From contig NZ_QSFA01000001.1 in assembly GCF_003467125.1 (NCBI RefSeq), positions 1 to 64,000 of the forward strand: 64,000 nt of DNA. Reading direction: 5' to 3'. The DNA is from Megasphaera sp. AM44-1BH (GTDB taxonomy: Bacteria > Bacillota > Negativicutes > Veillonellales > Megasphaeraceae). The notes beneath the pieces were generated by a model. That model was not told the origin of the DNA and ran no database searches. It saw only the letters and a program-made list of their open reading frames with translations. Within the stretch, counting starts at the first letter, position 1; each line of letters starts with the position of its first letter. Shown here in pieces: positions 1 to 7,968 of this stretch. The translations under genes and the position numbers were made by a program.

Positions 1-368
1 TTCTGGTCCATTTCATAGGTCGTGCCATAGGTGGCGTTCATGGCATCGAAGCCGACGCATCGCTGATAGCACGTACCAGTTTTAAGGGACAGCATGCGCA
101 GCATCTTAACTTTTTTGACCAGATCTTCCACGCTCTGATGGATGTGGGTGAACCGGTTGATTTTTTTGCCTGTCAAATGGGACGTAGCCGTCATCAGGTT
201 TTCATATGCCGGGTCAAAGGCCAGGTCATACGTTACGGAAGCGGAATTGACATGGCCACGGATAAAGGGATGGTCCGGCAATTCTTTGGCCGGAATCTGT
301 TTGCCCTGAAGATATACGACGATATTGCGTTTCCGCAAGCTTTCTTTATATTCCTTACCTGTCATCAT
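1..368 (-). CDS. 4-hydroxybutyryl-CoA dehydratase family protein, N-terminal part (runs off the window)
   Basis: Only the first 122 codons lie in the window; the gene continues beyond base 1. The family (AbfD, and the FAD monooxygenase HpaB more distantly) carries FAD and a [4Fe-4S] cluster and dehydrates 4-hydroxybutyryl-CoA to crotonyl-CoA through a ketyl radical. The visible part follows AbfD closely from memory: DHP-x-IR, a TY-x-LA-x-DP stretch, INRF...HQS, and C100-x3-C104 (CYQRC), which match the first two cluster cysteines of AbfD. The start at 368 (Met-Met-Thr-Gly-Lys) is preceded by GAGGT. It is the last visible gene of the mutase/oxidoreductase operon, 111 bp after the oxidoreductase beta subunit. 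The substrate could be a related hydroxyacyl-CoA; the other cluster ligands lie outside the window. Confidence 0.85.
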   Translation of the reverse strand, partial: MMTGKEYKESLRKRNIVVYLQGKQIPAKELPDHPFIRGHVNSASVTYDLAFDPAYENLMTATSHLTGKKINRFTHIHQSVEDLVKKVKMLRMLSLKTGTCYQRCVGFDAMNATYGTTYEMDQ

Positions 369-409
369 AATGAATGTACCTCATTTTTGTAATCACTGAC
401 CCCCCTGCG

Positions 410-436
410 CCCTGTCCCGGTGGCTGTTGGACAGGG
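410..436. other. Intergenic hairpin
   Basis: CCCTGTCC (410-417) and GGACAGGG (429-436) form a perfect 8-bp stem between the oxidoreductase beta subunit and the dehydratase gene. No T-run follows on either strand, so it is more likely an mRNA-processing or stability element, or a weak attenuator inside the operon, than a full terminator. Confidence 0.4.
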
Positions 437-479
437 CTTGTAAGGTCTATATCTATATAGTGCAGTCGGATGTTCAGAA

Positions 480-1373
480 TTATTTGCAGTTCCAGTGTTT
501 ACGCATCTGTGCCCATATGGCATCACGGATACTGCAGATTTCTTCAATATCCTTATCTTTCAGATGGGCAAACCGCCCCTGTTTTTTCAGATAGTCTCTG
601 ACATCACTGAACTGTTTCGGATTACGGTTCAGTGTATATTCATGGTTTTCATATTCTGCCAGATACCAGAGGCCGCTGTCTACCGCTTTTTTCGCAATAT
701 CCACAGTCAGTTCGGAAGCACAGCCCCAGCCAGTCGGACAGGGAGCGAAAATATGAATATAAGACGGACCATCGGTCGCTTTGGCTTTGGCGACTTTATT
801 GAGCAGGTCTTCAGGGTAACCCAGACTTGCCGTAGCCGCATAGGGAATATCGTGAGCCGCAACGATTTCAAAGACGTTCTTCTTCGGTTTCGTATTGCCC
901 GGCAGACGATCACCAGCCGGAGAAGTCGTCGTCTTGGCACCATACGGCGTAAGGCCCGATGTCTGGACACCCGTGTTCATATAGGCTTCGTTATCATAGC
1001 AGATGTACATAATGCGGTCGCCCCGGTCGATGGCCCCGGAAAGGGACTGAAGACCGATATCAGCAGTACCGCCGTCACCAGCAAAACCGACAACGGTATA
1101 ATCCGTAAGACCAAGGGCTTTGGCACCGGCTTCAACACCCGATTCAAAAGCAGCTGTCCCGGCAAAAGTCGTAATAGCGCCACTGCATCCAAAGGTCATG
1201 CTGGGATAAATGAAAGCAACCGTAGACATGCAGTTTGGCGGAACAATAGCAAAGGTACGTTTTCCGAGTACTTTCATGACCAGCCGGATAGATAATGCTG
1301 CACCGCAGCCGCCACAGGCCTTATGCCCGTAGAATAATTCTTCATTTGTTATATTCTGTGCATTCAAGCCCAT
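480..1373 (-). CDS. porB: 2-oxoacid:ferredoxin oxidoreductase, beta subunit
   Basis: Thiamine-diphosphate-binding subunit of a four-subunit pyruvate/2-oxoacid:ferredoxin oxidoreductase, which oxidatively decarboxylates a 2-oxoacid to an acyl-CoA and reduces ferredoxin. Visible hallmarks are ACGGCG near the N-terminus and a later CPTGWGC for the [4Fe-4S] cluster, and the ThDP/Mg motif GDGGTADIG followed by a DNEAYMNTG stretch. About 297 aa, normal for the subunit. ATG at 1373 directly follows the alpha-subunit stop, with GGGGTG about 8 nt upstream; an upstream GTG at 1382 is less likely. The substrate (pyruvate, 2-ketoisovalerate or another oxoacid) cannot be fixed from sequence. Being in one operon with a B12 mutase suggests a specialised oxoacid. 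Confidence 0.9.
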   Translation of the reverse strand: MGLNAQNITNEELFYGHKACGGCGAALSIRLVMKVLGKRTFAIVPPNCMSTVAFIYPSMTFGCSGAITTFAGTAAFESGVEAGAKALGLTDYTVVGFAGDGGTADIGLQSLSGAIDRGDRIMYICYDNEAYMNTGVQTSGLTPYGAKTTTSPAGDRLPGNTKPKKNVFEIVAAHDIPYAATASLGYPEDLLNKVAKAKATDGPSYIHIFAPCPTGWGCASELTVDIAKKAVDSGLWYLAEYENHEYTLNRNPKQFSDVRDYLKKQGRFAHLKDKDIEEICSIRDAIWAQMRKHWNCK

Positions 1374-1374
1374 C

Positions 1375-2556
1375 TTATTCACACCCCAATTTCACAAATT
1401 CAACGGTCGGAGACTGCGGCGTTCCAGCAGCCTGACGCAATAACTTAGCAAAGCAGTTTTCGATGTCGCTCTTTAAGATAGAACGGCCACCCAGTCCGGC
1501 AATGAAACTGAAGGTTGCCGGTTTATCTGCAGCCCGCATGAGTGCAGAGTTGACATTCGTATATACAACGCCTTCAAAACCATGGTCCACATCTTTTTCC
1601 AGTACACCGACAGCTTTGACACCTTTGAGTGCATCGACGATTTCCTGAACAGGGAACGGACGCATGCAGCGGATACGGAGCAGGCCGACTTTCTTTCCTT
1701 CATCGCGCATTTTATCGACGACACAACGGGTAGTCCCGGCAACACTGCCCAGGGTAACAATCACAGCATCAGCATCTTCGGTCCGATACGTTTCAATCAT
1801 ACCACCGTAGGTGCGGCCAAAGAGTTTTCCGTATTCTTTATCGGCTGCTTCCAGCTTTTCACCAGCTTTGATCGTAGCCAGGTGCTGCTGATAATGGAGT
1901 TCCATATTATAATCCGGACCGGCTGTGACACAATTACTCATGGGATGTTCCAGATCCATTCTGTTCGCATACTTCTGATACGGGATGAAGGCATCTACCT
2001 TATCCTGTTCCGGGATTTCAACGACTTCATAGGTATGTGTCAGGACAAATCCATCGAGGCAGACCATGACAGGCAGCATAACTTCCGGATCTTCGGCAAT
2101 CTTATAGGCCTGAATCGTCAGATCCAGTGCTTCCTGGGCATCTTCGGCATAAAGCTGGATCCATCCGGCTTCAAGCTGGGACAGGGAATCGCGCTGGTCA
2201 CCATAAATATTCCAGGGAAGGGCCAGAGACCGGTTGGCGTCCATCATGACGATAGGCAGGCGGCCGCCGCTGGCATAATAGAGTCCTTCTGCCATATACA
2301 GGAGGCCCTGGGAAGAAGTTGCCGTAAAGGTCCGTGCTCCGACAGATGCCGCGCCGATAGAAGCCGTAATCGCACTGTGTTCCGATTCGACATGGAGGTA
2401 CTGGGCATCGAGGCTGCCATCTTCTACATAATCGGAAAGACGTTCAACAACAATAGTCTGCGGCGTAATCGGATACGCTGCAATAACCTGTGGTCTGGCC
2501 AGTTTTGCGCCGAGAGCGACCGCTTCATCGCCGCAGATAAACATTTTTTCACTCAT
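1375..2556 (-). CDS. porA: 2-oxoacid:ferredoxin oxidoreductase, alpha subunit
   Basis: Alpha (pyrimidine-binding) subunit of the same enzyme complex. It opens with GDEAVALGAKLA and AYPITPQT, the signature of the N-terminal domain I of PFOR/VOR alpha chains, followed by VESEHSAI and the TSSQGL loop. A C-terminal transketolase-like domain contains LLRIRCMRPFP. 393 aa. The start at 2556 (MSEKMF) has GGAGACAG upstream and overlaps the delta-subunit stop by 4 bp, indicating translational coupling; a longer in-frame extension to 2598 lies inside the delta gene and lacks a ribosome site. It contains no iron-sulfur motif, as expected for this subunit. Confidence 0.92.
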   Translation of the reverse strand: MSEKMFICGDEAVALGAKLARPQVIAAYPITPQTIVVERLSDYVEDGSLDAQYLHVESEHSAITASIGAASVGARTFTATSSQGLLYMAEGLYYASGGRLPIVMMDANRSLALPWNIYGDQRDSLSQLEAGWIQLYAEDAQEALDLTIQAYKIAEDPEVMLPVMVCLDGFVLTHTYEVVEIPEQDKVDAFIPYQKYANRMDLEHPMSNCVTAGPDYNMELHYQQHLATIKAGEKLEAADKEYGKLFGRTYGGMIETYRTEDADAVIVTLGSVAGTTRCVVDKMRDEGKKVGLLRIRCMRPFPVQEIVDALKGVKAVGVLEKDVDHGFEGVVYTNVNSALMRAADKPATFSFIAGLGGRSILKSDIENCFAKLLRQAAGTPQSPTVEFVKLGCE

Positions 2557-2855
2557 GCTTCTGTCTCCTTTACTAAAGTAATGGCGCCGACTTTGCATTC
2601 ATGTGCGCAAACACCACAGCCTTTGCAGTAATTGAGATCAATCTGCAGCTGATCTTCCGATTTATCAATCGTACCTTCCGGACATACGAGGAAGCAGCGA
2701 AGGCAATGAACGCATTTGTCATGGTCGATAACTGGGCGGAATGTACGCATACCGGCATTGATACCGACAATATGTGCTGACGGACAGCACGGACCGAGAG
2801 GATAATCAGCCAGTTTCTTAGGTGGTACAAATTCTACAGGCAACGGTTTATTCAT
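2553..2855 (-). CDS. porD: 2-oxoacid:ferredoxin oxidoreductase, delta subunit (2[4Fe-4S] ferredoxin)
   Basis: A 100-aa polyferredoxin subunit that passes electrons from the ThDP site to external ferredoxin. Two complete Cx2Cx2Cx3C cluster motifs are visible (CVHCLRCFLVCP and CKGCGVCAHECK). The ATG at 2855 has AAAGGGGGA upstream and starts 1 bp after the gamma-subunit stop. A separate delta gene is typical of the archaeal/Thermotoga-type four-subunit enzymes, in contrast to the single-chain PFOR of many Firmicutes. Confidence 0.93.
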   Translation of the reverse strand: MNKPLPVEFVPPKKLADYPLGPCCPSAHIVGINAGMRTFRPVIDHDKCVHCLRCFLVCPEGTIDKSEDQLQIDLNYCKGCGVCAHECKVGAITLVKETEA

Positions 2856-2856
2856 G

Positions 2857-3402
2857 TTATTTATCCCCCTTTACAGCGTTATAAGCTGCAACGAACAATT
2901 TCTTATTCTTTTCACGGATCCGCGGTGCCAGCTGATCATCGATAGCAGCAAGGACCGAGTCAACGCTGACATTGCCCGATGCAGCAGCCAGTGCAGCCAG
3001 CATGGGAACGTTGGTGATAGGCCGGCCCAGGATATCCAGTGCCAGCGCCGTCGCATCAATAGTAACGAGCTGGTAGTTGCCAACTTTCGGAAATGCCGAT
3101 GCATCTTTTGTCGTATTGATAACGAGGATTCCTCCGTCTTTGAGGCCTTTGGTCACATTGTCACCATACAGCGTATCATCGAGGACGACGACATAATCAC
3201 AGTTTTCGACTTCACTGCGGTCTGTGATTTTCTTGTCATCGATACGCGTGAACGCCAGAACAGGGGCTCCCCGGCGTTCCGGCCCAAATGATGGGAAAGC
3301 CTGCACGTATTTGTGTTCATGAATCGCAACAGCCTGACCCAGGAGACGGGCTGCTGTAAAAGCGCCCTGGCCGCCACGGCCGTGCCAACGTACTTCAATC
3401 AT
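2857..3402 (-). CDS. porG: 2-oxoacid:ferredoxin oxidoreductase, gamma subunit
   Basis: A 181-aa gamma subunit (PFOR domain III type). It starts MIEVRWHGRGGQG, the family hallmark, with FPSFGPERRGAP following. TTTGGAGG precedes the ATG at 3402. It is the first of four tightly packed subunit genes (gamma-delta-alpha-beta). About 130 bp separate it from the upstream DUF362 gene, which leaves room for a minor internal promoter, though none stands out. Confidence 0.92.
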   Translation of the reverse strand: MIEVRWHGRGGQGAFTAARLLGQAVAIHEHKYVQAFPSFGPERRGAPVLAFTRIDDKKITDRSEVENCDYVVVLDDTLYGDNVTKGLKDGGILVINTTKDASAFPKVGNYQLVTIDATALALDILGRPITNVPMLAALAAASGNVSVDSVLAAIDDQLAPRIREKNKKLFVAAYNAVKGDK

Positions 3403-3530
3403 GACTGATCAACCTCCAAATAGTTATTAATAATATCATTATGAAATAATATATTCGTCATGGGCAGCAGCAGGTCCCTTTTCATCTGATGGAACCTGCC
3501 GTTCCCATATGGACTTGTCAAATCCGCTGC

Positions 3531-4739
3531 TTATGCATCGGGATTTTCTGCTTTATCATCTGTTGCATAACGGCGTTGTACCTGGGCACGGTCACCGGCT
3601 ACGGCCTGTACAAACCATGCATTGTTAGGAGGACATCCTTTGCACGGTGTGCCCATATCCCAGAGATGGCGGGTGCAGACGCCCATGAGGATAAGGTCTT
3701 CTTTTTTGATGCCAGCCGGAATCTGTTCCTTGGGAACCGGTCCGAGGACGATGGTCTTGCCTTCGAGAAGATGTTCGATGTGCTGGGCTTTCATATCCAT
3801 GATAGCGCTAATCATCGTCGTCTTGCAGCCAGTGCAGGCTTTGGCATCTTCTATTTTCGTAAAGGGCGGGACTCCTTCAATTTCAACTTCGCTGGCCCGT
3901 TTGAAGCGTTTGCGTACATCGGCCAGTTTTTCCCCGACAATGTCAATCTTATCGAGATGCATTTCCCCGAGGCCCCGTTCATAGGCCATCTTCGTAACTT
4001 TGACTTCTTCCGGTTCGTACCCCATGACAGCACCAGTTACGGCATCACAGGCTATGCAGTCTTTAGAAGCAATAATCAGGTCCATCGGTACGGGTTCCCC
4101 GAAGATGGGTCCCAGCCCCTGCTGCCCTACAATCCCATCGACGACGGTGAGAACGCGGGGAATGCACTGGTTGATATCGACGACACCACCGAAAACGCCT
4201 TTCTTATGGAATTCTTTCTTTTCCGTATCCTGGATCAGGCCCTTGAGATTTTTGATTCCCAGTGTGACTTCTGTCTGATCATGAGTTTTCATGACCGGGA
4301 CACTGATGATGGCATCGGCATCGACAACAGGCTGCCATGTATCGAGTTCCTGTACGATTTCACCCTGCGGGAAGGGAATGACCGCTTTCTTTTCTTTTTT
4401 CAAGTCCAGTACGGTGTATCCCTGTTCGCGGAGTTTTGTGTATTCTGCGAATTCAATGACCTTTTCCGTATCAACACCGGCAGCAGAAGATTCAGCAATG
4501 AACGGCTCTGCACCTGCTTCCTTACAGATATCATAAATAGCTTTGCAGACTTCATAGCGTGTCACAGCACCGGAAAAACGGTCGGAGCCCGGTGCTACGA
4601 GGTTCGGGTTAATAAGGACTTTGTATCCCGGTTTGATAATATCGCTGATGCCTCCGATGGCATCCAGCGCTTTGCGGACAGCTGCCAGTACGGCCGTTTC
4701 GTCATGACCCTGTGTTTTGATAATAGATACTGTACTCAT
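3531..4739 (-). CDS. DUF362 domain protein
   Basis: A 402-aa protein of the DUF362 family (uncharacterised; often found beside anaerobic metabolic genes). Visible: N-terminal VSIIKTQGHDE, LINPNLVAPG, an IAESSAAG stretch, ISVPVMKTHD and IKNLKGL, all in the DUF362 core. The C-terminal third has paired cysteines (ACTGCK, TPCKGCPP) that could bind a metal or an Fe-S cluster, but not the usual Cx2Cx2Cx3C ferredoxin motif. The start at 4739 has AAAAGGAGAG upstream, 32 bp after the mutase gene, so it is co-transcribed with it. Its position between a B12 mutase and an oxidoreductase makes an electron-transfer or maturation role possible; this is inference. Confidence 0.8.
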   Translation of the reverse strand: MSTVSIIKTQGHDETAVLAAVRKALDAIGGISDIIKPGYKVLINPNLVAPGSDRFSGAVTRYEVCKAIYDICKEAGAEPFIAESSAAGVDTEKVIEFAEYTKLREQGYTVLDLKKEKKAVIPFPQGEIVQELDTWQPVVDADAIISVPVMKTHDQTEVTLGIKNLKGLIQDTEKKEFHKKGVFGGVVDINQCIPRVLTVVDGIVGQQGLGPIFGEPVPMDLIIASKDCIACDAVTGAVMGYEPEEVKVTKMAYERGLGEMHLDKIDIVGEKLADVRKRFKRASEVEIEGVPPFTKIEDAKACTGCKTTMISAIMDMKAQHIEHLLEGKTIVLGPVPKEQIPAGIKKEDLILMGVCTRHLWDMGTPCKGCPPNNAWFVQAVAGDRAQVQRRYATDDKAENPDA

Positions 4740-4771
4740 AATTTTCTCTCCTTTTTATGCATGATATATAT

Positions 4772-6529
4772 TTACATATGGTCTTTGATGATATCTACTA
4801 ATTCATCGGCACTTGCGGAACAAATAATCCCAAGTTCCGTCAATTCTTTGTCTACATTGACGGGCAGAGACTCACCCTTCATATTTTCATTGAGGAGACC
4901 TCCCATGATGATGGTCGTATCACCCAGCCCTTTTTCCTTCAGGTCCTTCAGCAGTGTCTTGCCATATGTCAGGGCAATACCGTTGAATGTAGACATGAGA
5001 ATGAAATGACTGCCCGTTTCAACAACCGTATCAACGACTTCATCGGGAGTAACGTTTGCCCCCAGATCGAATACGGTAGCTCCGGCTTCCTGCAGTACCG
5101 CTTTGACGATTTCTTTGCCAAATTCGTGAACATCCGTTGCGCCGACCACGGCGTTGACACCGGTAAGAGAATTTGCCAAATTATCAATGCTGTCGCAGAT
5201 TTCATCCCGCCGTTTACCAATATTAGCAACGATATCCGTCGGTTTAATGGGAATGTGCCCCCGCATTGCCCGGGGATCTTCTTTGCCAGCCCCGTAGAGT
5301 TCTTCCATCCGTGCCGGACCCATCGCCTTGAGCGCAAGGAACATTTCACAGGGATTCTTTGTATCAACGCCGATATCATCAAGACCGTTCATGAGCCGTT
5401 CAAAGAACACCTTGCCGCCCTGCAGCAGAATATCCCGCTGGGCCTTTAATTTTTCTACATCGAGGAATGCCTTATAATAATGAGCCTTATGTTCCAGCAT
5501 ATTTGCTGTAACATGGACCTGGATGATTTCATCTGCCGACGGAATCCGGATAGCTTCTGTAATAGGAATCGGCGTCACGGCATGTCCCGACGGGAAAAGC
5601 AGTTCTGCACAGGAATCAGCCAGGACAAAGGAACAAAGCGCACCGTAGTTGCGGTCATAATCGCTGGAAAAATCAATGGTATTGCCATACATCATGGAAC
5701 CCGGTGTTTGGTATTTATTGATAGCATTATTGACCATGAGGAAAATAATACGCAAAATCGGATCACTGAACAAATTGCCAAAACAGTGGGAAAGACGCCC
5801 GCCTAAGAGTTCTTCTACCAGATACCGTTCCATCATCGCCCAGCCGGTCATATTAGCCAGATCATGGAACATGGCGCCAAAACCATCATCCAGATTAGAA
5901 TGGATAACGGCTCCCTGGTCCCGGAAGAGGCCCATAATACCGATGGCTGTGCACATATTGATGACCCGGTCTTCTTTGGAAATAGGAACTCCCGGATATT
6001 CATAGGTATAATATTGGGCAATATTACCCATACATGTAACACCGGCATTGAGTGCCAGTTTGACATTTTCTGTAGAGTTCAGGGAACCTATCATATGATC
6101 CCCAAAATGAGGCTGGATAGGTACTACCTGACCAACAGCGGCCCATTCTTCCGGCGTTTCAAAAATCAGGCTGCCACCTTTCATGACTTTGTCGCGGTAT
6201 TGTTCCGGCACGCCCATGACCCAGTCCAGCGCTACGCCGAATCTATCCAGAACGACATCACGCTTTTTGAGTTCTTCATAGATATATCGGAACCCTTTGG
6301 CGGTTTCTTCCCAGGAGTTCCAGCCGATGTGTGCATGGTGCATGACTTTGCCTTTTTTAGCCATTTTCATTTTGTATTCGGCTTCAGAGCGAACGCCATA
6401 TTCTTTCATGAACAAAGTCGTTCCTACAGACAGTCCCTGTGCTTCCTTACGTGATTGAGAAAGAATTTCTTCCAAATCGGGAACCTCATTAGGAACCAGA
6501 TCTTTTTTCAGCAATACCGTACTACTCAT
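4772..6529 (-). CDS. Coenzyme-B12-dependent mutase, catalytic barrel fused to a C-terminal B12-binding domain
   Basis: A one-chain protein of about 585-589 aa. The C-terminal ~130 residues hold the base-off/His-on cobalamin motif D-x-H-x-x-G (D470, H472, G475, counted from the longest start), then MSTFNG near 516-521 and MGG at 546-548, as in glutamate mutase S and methylmalonyl-CoA mutase. The N-terminal ~440 residues look like a glutamate-mutase-E-like TIM barrel (for example GWNSWEETAKGF, SHCFGNLFSDP); no PLP-lysine motif was noticed. A MutL/GlmL reactivase starts the operon directly upstream (11-18 bp away, depending on start), which supports an adenosylcobalamin isomerase. 2-Methyleneglutarate mutase, a fused one-chain enzyme, is the closest characterised architecture I know, but the neighbours do not match nicotinate fermentation, so the substrate is open. 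Starts at 6541 (GTG), 6535 or 6529 share the ribosome site GAGGTGG; spacing favours 6529. Confidence 0.82.
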   Translation of the reverse strand: MSSTVLLKKDLVPNEVPDLEEILSQSRKEAQGLSVGTTLFMKEYGVRSEAEYKMKMAKKGKVMHHAHIGWNSWEETAKGFRYIYEELKKRDVVLDRFGVALDWVMGVPEQYRDKVMKGGSLIFETPEEWAAVGQVVPIQPHFGDHMIGSLNSTENVKLALNAGVTCMGNIAQYYTYEYPGVPISKEDRVINMCTAIGIMGLFRDQGAVIHSNLDDGFGAMFHDLANMTGWAMMERYLVEELLGGRLSHCFGNLFSDPILRIIFLMVNNAINKYQTPGSMMYGNTIDFSSDYDRNYGALCSFVLADSCAELLFPSGHAVTPIPITEAIRIPSADEIIQVHVTANMLEHKAHYYKAFLDVEKLKAQRDILLQGGKVFFERLMNGLDDIGVDTKNPCEMFLALKAMGPARMEELYGAGKEDPRAMRGHIPIKPTDIVANIGKRRDEICDSIDNLANSLTGVNAVVGATDVHEFGKEIVKAVLQEAGATVFDLGANVTPDEVVDTVVETGSHFILMSTFNGIALTYGKTLLKDLKEKGLGDTTIIMGGLLNENMKGESLPVNVDKELTELGIICSASADELVDIIKDHM

Positions 6530-6547
6530 CTTCATTACCACCTCATA

Positions 6548-7936
6548 TCAGACTAAGGGAACCAAGTTTTGTTTCAATATATGCAGTGCCGTCCCGGGAT
6601 CTTTCTGAGCCAGAAGGCCGGCTGCATAGAATATATACGATGTATCCAGATAAAACGCCGCTGAATCAGGAAGCAGGATATCTTTTTCTTCTGGTCTTCT
6701 CAGCGCCTGTTCCAAAATCCGGCGTGGATTTTCACTATCAATAATCGGTCCGCCTGTACCAATCACGGCCTTGATGTGAAGCAGGTCTTTCCCTTTCTGG
6801 ATACGCAGTACACCTTCGGCATATCCATCGTATATGCGTCCGGCATGACGCCGTACCGAAACCCGTACAGCTTCCATGGCAATGGCCTGTTCAAACCGTT
6901 TTTCCTTTTCTGTATCAGGAACAAAATCATGATGAGCCAGACGTTTATCCCGGCAGGCTGCAATCTCGTCCTCCGAAAGACCGGATATACTCTGAAGCCG
7001 TCTCATATCAGCTGCTTCAATCAACGAATTGACTGATTCTCTGGCCCCGATATCACCTTCTACGGTTCGTTTTGCTTTAGGTTCCGGAGCACCTACGATA
7101 CGCACACCTTCGAGAGAGTCCTGAACGGCATACGTATGGACATCGGTCGTAGCACCACCCATATCGACAAGCATGACTTCATCCCAGCCCTTCTGCTGTT
7201 CTGTTCCCTCAGCCAGAAGTCGTACTCCTTCCAGAACCGCTGCGGGAGTCGGCATGACAATATCGCCTACGTACTTCCGGACTGTATCGAACCCCTTCAT
7301 ATGGGTAATGCGCTTCATAAAAATATCACGTACTGCCGCCACGGAGGAGGCAATATCCAGTTCATTGATGGCGGGAATAATATTATCTGCCAGAATGCAG
7401 AGCTGATCATGATTTGTAAAAAGCAATCGTATTTCGCCGGCTACACGACTGTTTCCGGCATAGACAACCGGGGACTGGATAGTCACACAGGAAGCCAGCT
7501 TCTCTGCATTTTCCAGTACCCAGCTGCTATTTCCACCTTCATACCCACCACATAGCAGAATGATTTCCGGCCGTATTTTACTAATGGCAATTAGATCTTC
7601 GTCGGACAACCGGCCGGAAAAAGCCCGGATGACTTTGGCACCGGCCCCATACGCTGCATTTTTACCGGCCATGAGACTCAGAGACGGAGTCAGTCCGACA
7701 ACGACCATCCGCAGTCCCCCGGCAGCACTGCTGGAAGCAGTTGTATCTGCTTCCGCCAGAGCCGACGGACCTATACAGTCGCGAATGGCATCAAGGCATT
7801 TGCGAAGCCCTATCGATGCATCCGTGCCCACTGTAGATGGCGTACGAAATGTCTGTCTTACCGTTCGTTCACTCCGGTCCACAACCACAGCTTTGGTAAA
7901 CGTACTGCCAAAATCAATCAATATTGAATAACTCAT
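6548..7936 (-). CDS. MutL/GlmL family ATPase, reactivase of B12-dependent mutase
   Basis: A 462-aa ASKHA-fold ATPase of the MutL/GlmL family (unrelated to DNA-repair MutL). It has the phosphate-1 motif at the N-terminus (LIDFGSTFTK) and the phosphate-2 motif VDMGGATTDVHTY in the middle; LLCGGYEGG and IGTGGPI are further family signatures. Length matches GlmL of glutamate mutase operons. These proteins are thought to eject damaged cobalamin from the mutase. It lies 32 bp after the NSS symporter gene and just ahead of the mutase gene, so transport and catalysis are co-expressed. Confidence 0.9.
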   Translation of the reverse strand: MSYSILIDFGSTFTKAVVVDRSERTVRQTFRTPSTVGTDASIGLRKCLDAIRDCIGPSALAEADTTASSSAAGGLRMVVVGLTPSLSLMAGKNAAYGAGAKVIRAFSGRLSDEDLIAISKIRPEIILLCGGYEGGNSSWVLENAEKLASCVTIQSPVVYAGNSRVAGEIRLLFTNHDQLCILADNIIPAINELDIASSVAAVRDIFMKRITHMKGFDTVRKYVGDIVMPTPAAVLEGVRLLAEGTEQQKGWDEVMLVDMGGATTDVHTYAVQDSLEGVRIVGAPEPKAKRTVEGDIGARESVNSLIEAADMRRLQSISGLSEDEIAACRDKRLAHHDFVPDTEKEKRFEQAIAMEAVRVSVRRHAGRIYDGYAEGVLRIQKGKDLLHIKAVIGTGGPIIDSENPRRILEQALRRPEEKDILLPDSAAFYLDTSYIFYAAGLLAQKDPGTALHILKQNLVPLV

Positions 7937-7968
7937 ATATCATTCCGCCTTCCCAGGTGAATCAGAAG

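Noticed and set aside
410..436. Rho-independent terminator between the oxidoreductase beta and dehydratase genes
   Set aside because: A stem is present but no T-run follows; kept only as an intergenic hairpin.
1582..2631. Long plus-strand open frames opposite the oxidoreductase genes
   Set aside because: They are antisense shadows of well-supported minus-strand genes with strong family motifs.
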